This document shows positions 63,353-64,000 of a stretch of 64,000 nt of DNA, piece by piece (the first letter of the stretch is position 1; the number at the start of each line of letters is the position of its first letter). The DNA comes from JAPPHA01 sp963664045 (GTDB taxonomy: Bacteria; Pseudomonadota; Alphaproteobacteria; Rhodobacterales; Rhodobacteraceae). The stretch lies in assembly GCA_963664045.2 (NCBI GenBank), contig CAXXGT010000001.1, positions 62,001 through 126,000 on the forward strand. The letters run 5' to 3'. The translations under genes and the position numbers were made by a program. Below the pieces are notes generated by a model. That model was given only the letters and a program-made list of their open reading frames with translations, ran no database searches and was not told the origin of the DNA.

Positions 63353-64000
63353 TTGAAGGCAACGGCGGAACGTATTCTTGCCGGCGACCGGCGAAGTCTC
63401 GCGCGCGCGATTACGCTCGTGGAAAGTGAAAGGCCTGACCACAGGGCACAATCGCTCGAACTGTTGTCCCTGTTGCGTCGTGCCGACCGGCAGGCGCTTC
63501 GGGTGGGTCTCTCCGGGACCCCGGGTTCTGGCAAGTCGACCTTGATCGAACAACTCGGGCTGATGCTCGCGGAAGCTGGAAACCGCGTTGCCGTTCTCGC
63601 GGTCGATCCCTCGTCAATCCAATCCGGTGGCTCGATTCTCGGCGACAAGACCCGGATGGAATTGTTGGCACGCCATCACAACGCGTTCATTCGACCGTCA
63701 CCCTCGCGCACGGCGCTAGGCGGCGTGTCCGCCCGAACACGGGAAGTCATCGCTCTTTGCGAAGCTGCCGGGTTCGACACGATCATCGTCGAAACCATTG
63801 GTGTCGGGCAATCCGAGATACTTGTGTCCGAGATGTCGGACGTCTTTGTGTTGATACTCAGTCCGGCCGGGGGTGATGAACTGCAGGGCGTCAAACGGGG
63901 AGTCATCGAGGTTTCCGACATCGTGCTTGTCAACAAGGCCGACGGCGACCTGGAAGCTGCGGCCAGGCAAACCTGCGCCGAGTATGCGGGCGCACTGAGG
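63353..64000 (+). CDS. meaB: Methylmalonyl-CoA mutase-associated GTPase MeaB (partial)
   Basis: The first 216 residues of a G3E-type GTPase that protects and reloads adenosylcobalamin-dependent methylmalonyl-CoA mutase; the gene runs off the window. The G1 motif GTPGSGKST is at residues 55-63, VETIGVGQSE holds the switch region, and LVNKADGD is the base-specificity motif. The only start before an in-frame TAA at 63338 is TTG 63353, with weak ribosome-binding support. A cobalamin-linked chaperone fits with the cobS-cobT genes in the same window. Confidence 0.9.
   Translation, partial: MKATAERILAGDRRSLARAITLVESERPDHRAQSLELLSLLRRADRQALRVGLSGTPGSGKSTLIEQLGLMLAEAGNRVAVLAVDPSSIQSGGSILGDKTRMELLARHHNAFIRPSPSRTALGGVSARTREVIALCEAAGFDTIIVETIGVGQSEILVSEMSDVFVLILSPAGGDELQGVKRGVIEVSDIVLVNKADGDLEAAARQTCAEYAGALR

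Noticed and set aside
1..64000. A CRISPR array, tRNA or rRNA gene
   Set aside because: No regularly spaced direct repeats, cloverleaf or rRNA-like conserved segments were seen by eye.

Overview
The window comes from a high-GC alphaproteobacterium, most likely of Rhodobacterales type. The evidence is gene order: an alphaproteobacterial division and cell-wall (dcw) cluster running into lpxC, bamD and recN; the cobS-cobT-DnaJ-bolA neighbourhood; the row scpB, scpA, nagZ, SPOR protein, argS, dGTPase, erpA; and an FtsZ C-terminus ending in EIPAFLRRQAN. No rRNA, tRNA, CRISPR array or intact prophage was seen.

Bases 1-23855 (all plus strand apart from two small insertions) hold rsmH (3' end), ftsL, ftsI, murE, murF, mraY, murD, ftsW, murG, murC, murB, ddl, ftsQ, ftsA, ftsZ, lpxC, bamD and recN. 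Most neighbours overlap by 1-26 bases, so translation is probably coupled. The run is broken by a small antisense zinc-ribbon ORF between murD and ftsW. It is broken again by an antisense two-gene module (an 85-residue protein plus a frameshifted retropepsin-like aspartyl protease) between ftsA and ftsZ. ftsZ has its own extended -10 promoter.

Bases 23856-33702 are the accessory part. A deletion remnant of an IS4-like element, with degenerate ~50-base terminal inverted repeats, sits just upstream of an intact five-gene operon. That operon encodes a binding protein, two permeases, an ATPase and a glycerophosphodiester phosphodiesterase, so it resembles ugp. Downstream are a broken Rpn/DUF4351-type gene, an amidase and a decayed serine recombinase.

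Bases 33902-48486 carry a GlcD-like FAD oxidase, an M24B aminopeptidase P, cobT and cobS, a DnaJ-domain protein, bolA, a DUF4177-like gene, gatB, malate synthase G with a GlcG-like partner, a class I amidotransferase hydrolase (PuuD type) and a nitrilase-family gene broken by three frame changes. The GlcD-like enzyme, malate synthase G and the GlcG-like protein together suggest glycolate/glyoxylate use.

Bases 48696-55026 form a minus-strand operon read dgt, argS, SPOR protein, nagZ, scpA, scpB, covering peptidoglycan recycling, chromosome condensation and translation. Then come erpA, xthA, a FAD monooxygenase, an inositol-monophosphatase-family enzyme, a TTC38-like TPR protein, a hotdog thioesterase and EF-P. 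Next is a small conserved protein preceded by an unusual cluster of TTGCAT/ATGCAA sites, followed by a DUF3108 envelope protein and the start of meaB, which runs off the end.

Most genes are ordinary housekeeping genes. I found no convincing novel multi-gene system. The best leads are the retropepsin module inside the division cluster, the TTGCAT/ATGCAA cluster, the mobile-element debris around the ugp-like operon and the triple-frameshifted nitrilase gene. All family calls were made by reading the translated sequence, without a database search.
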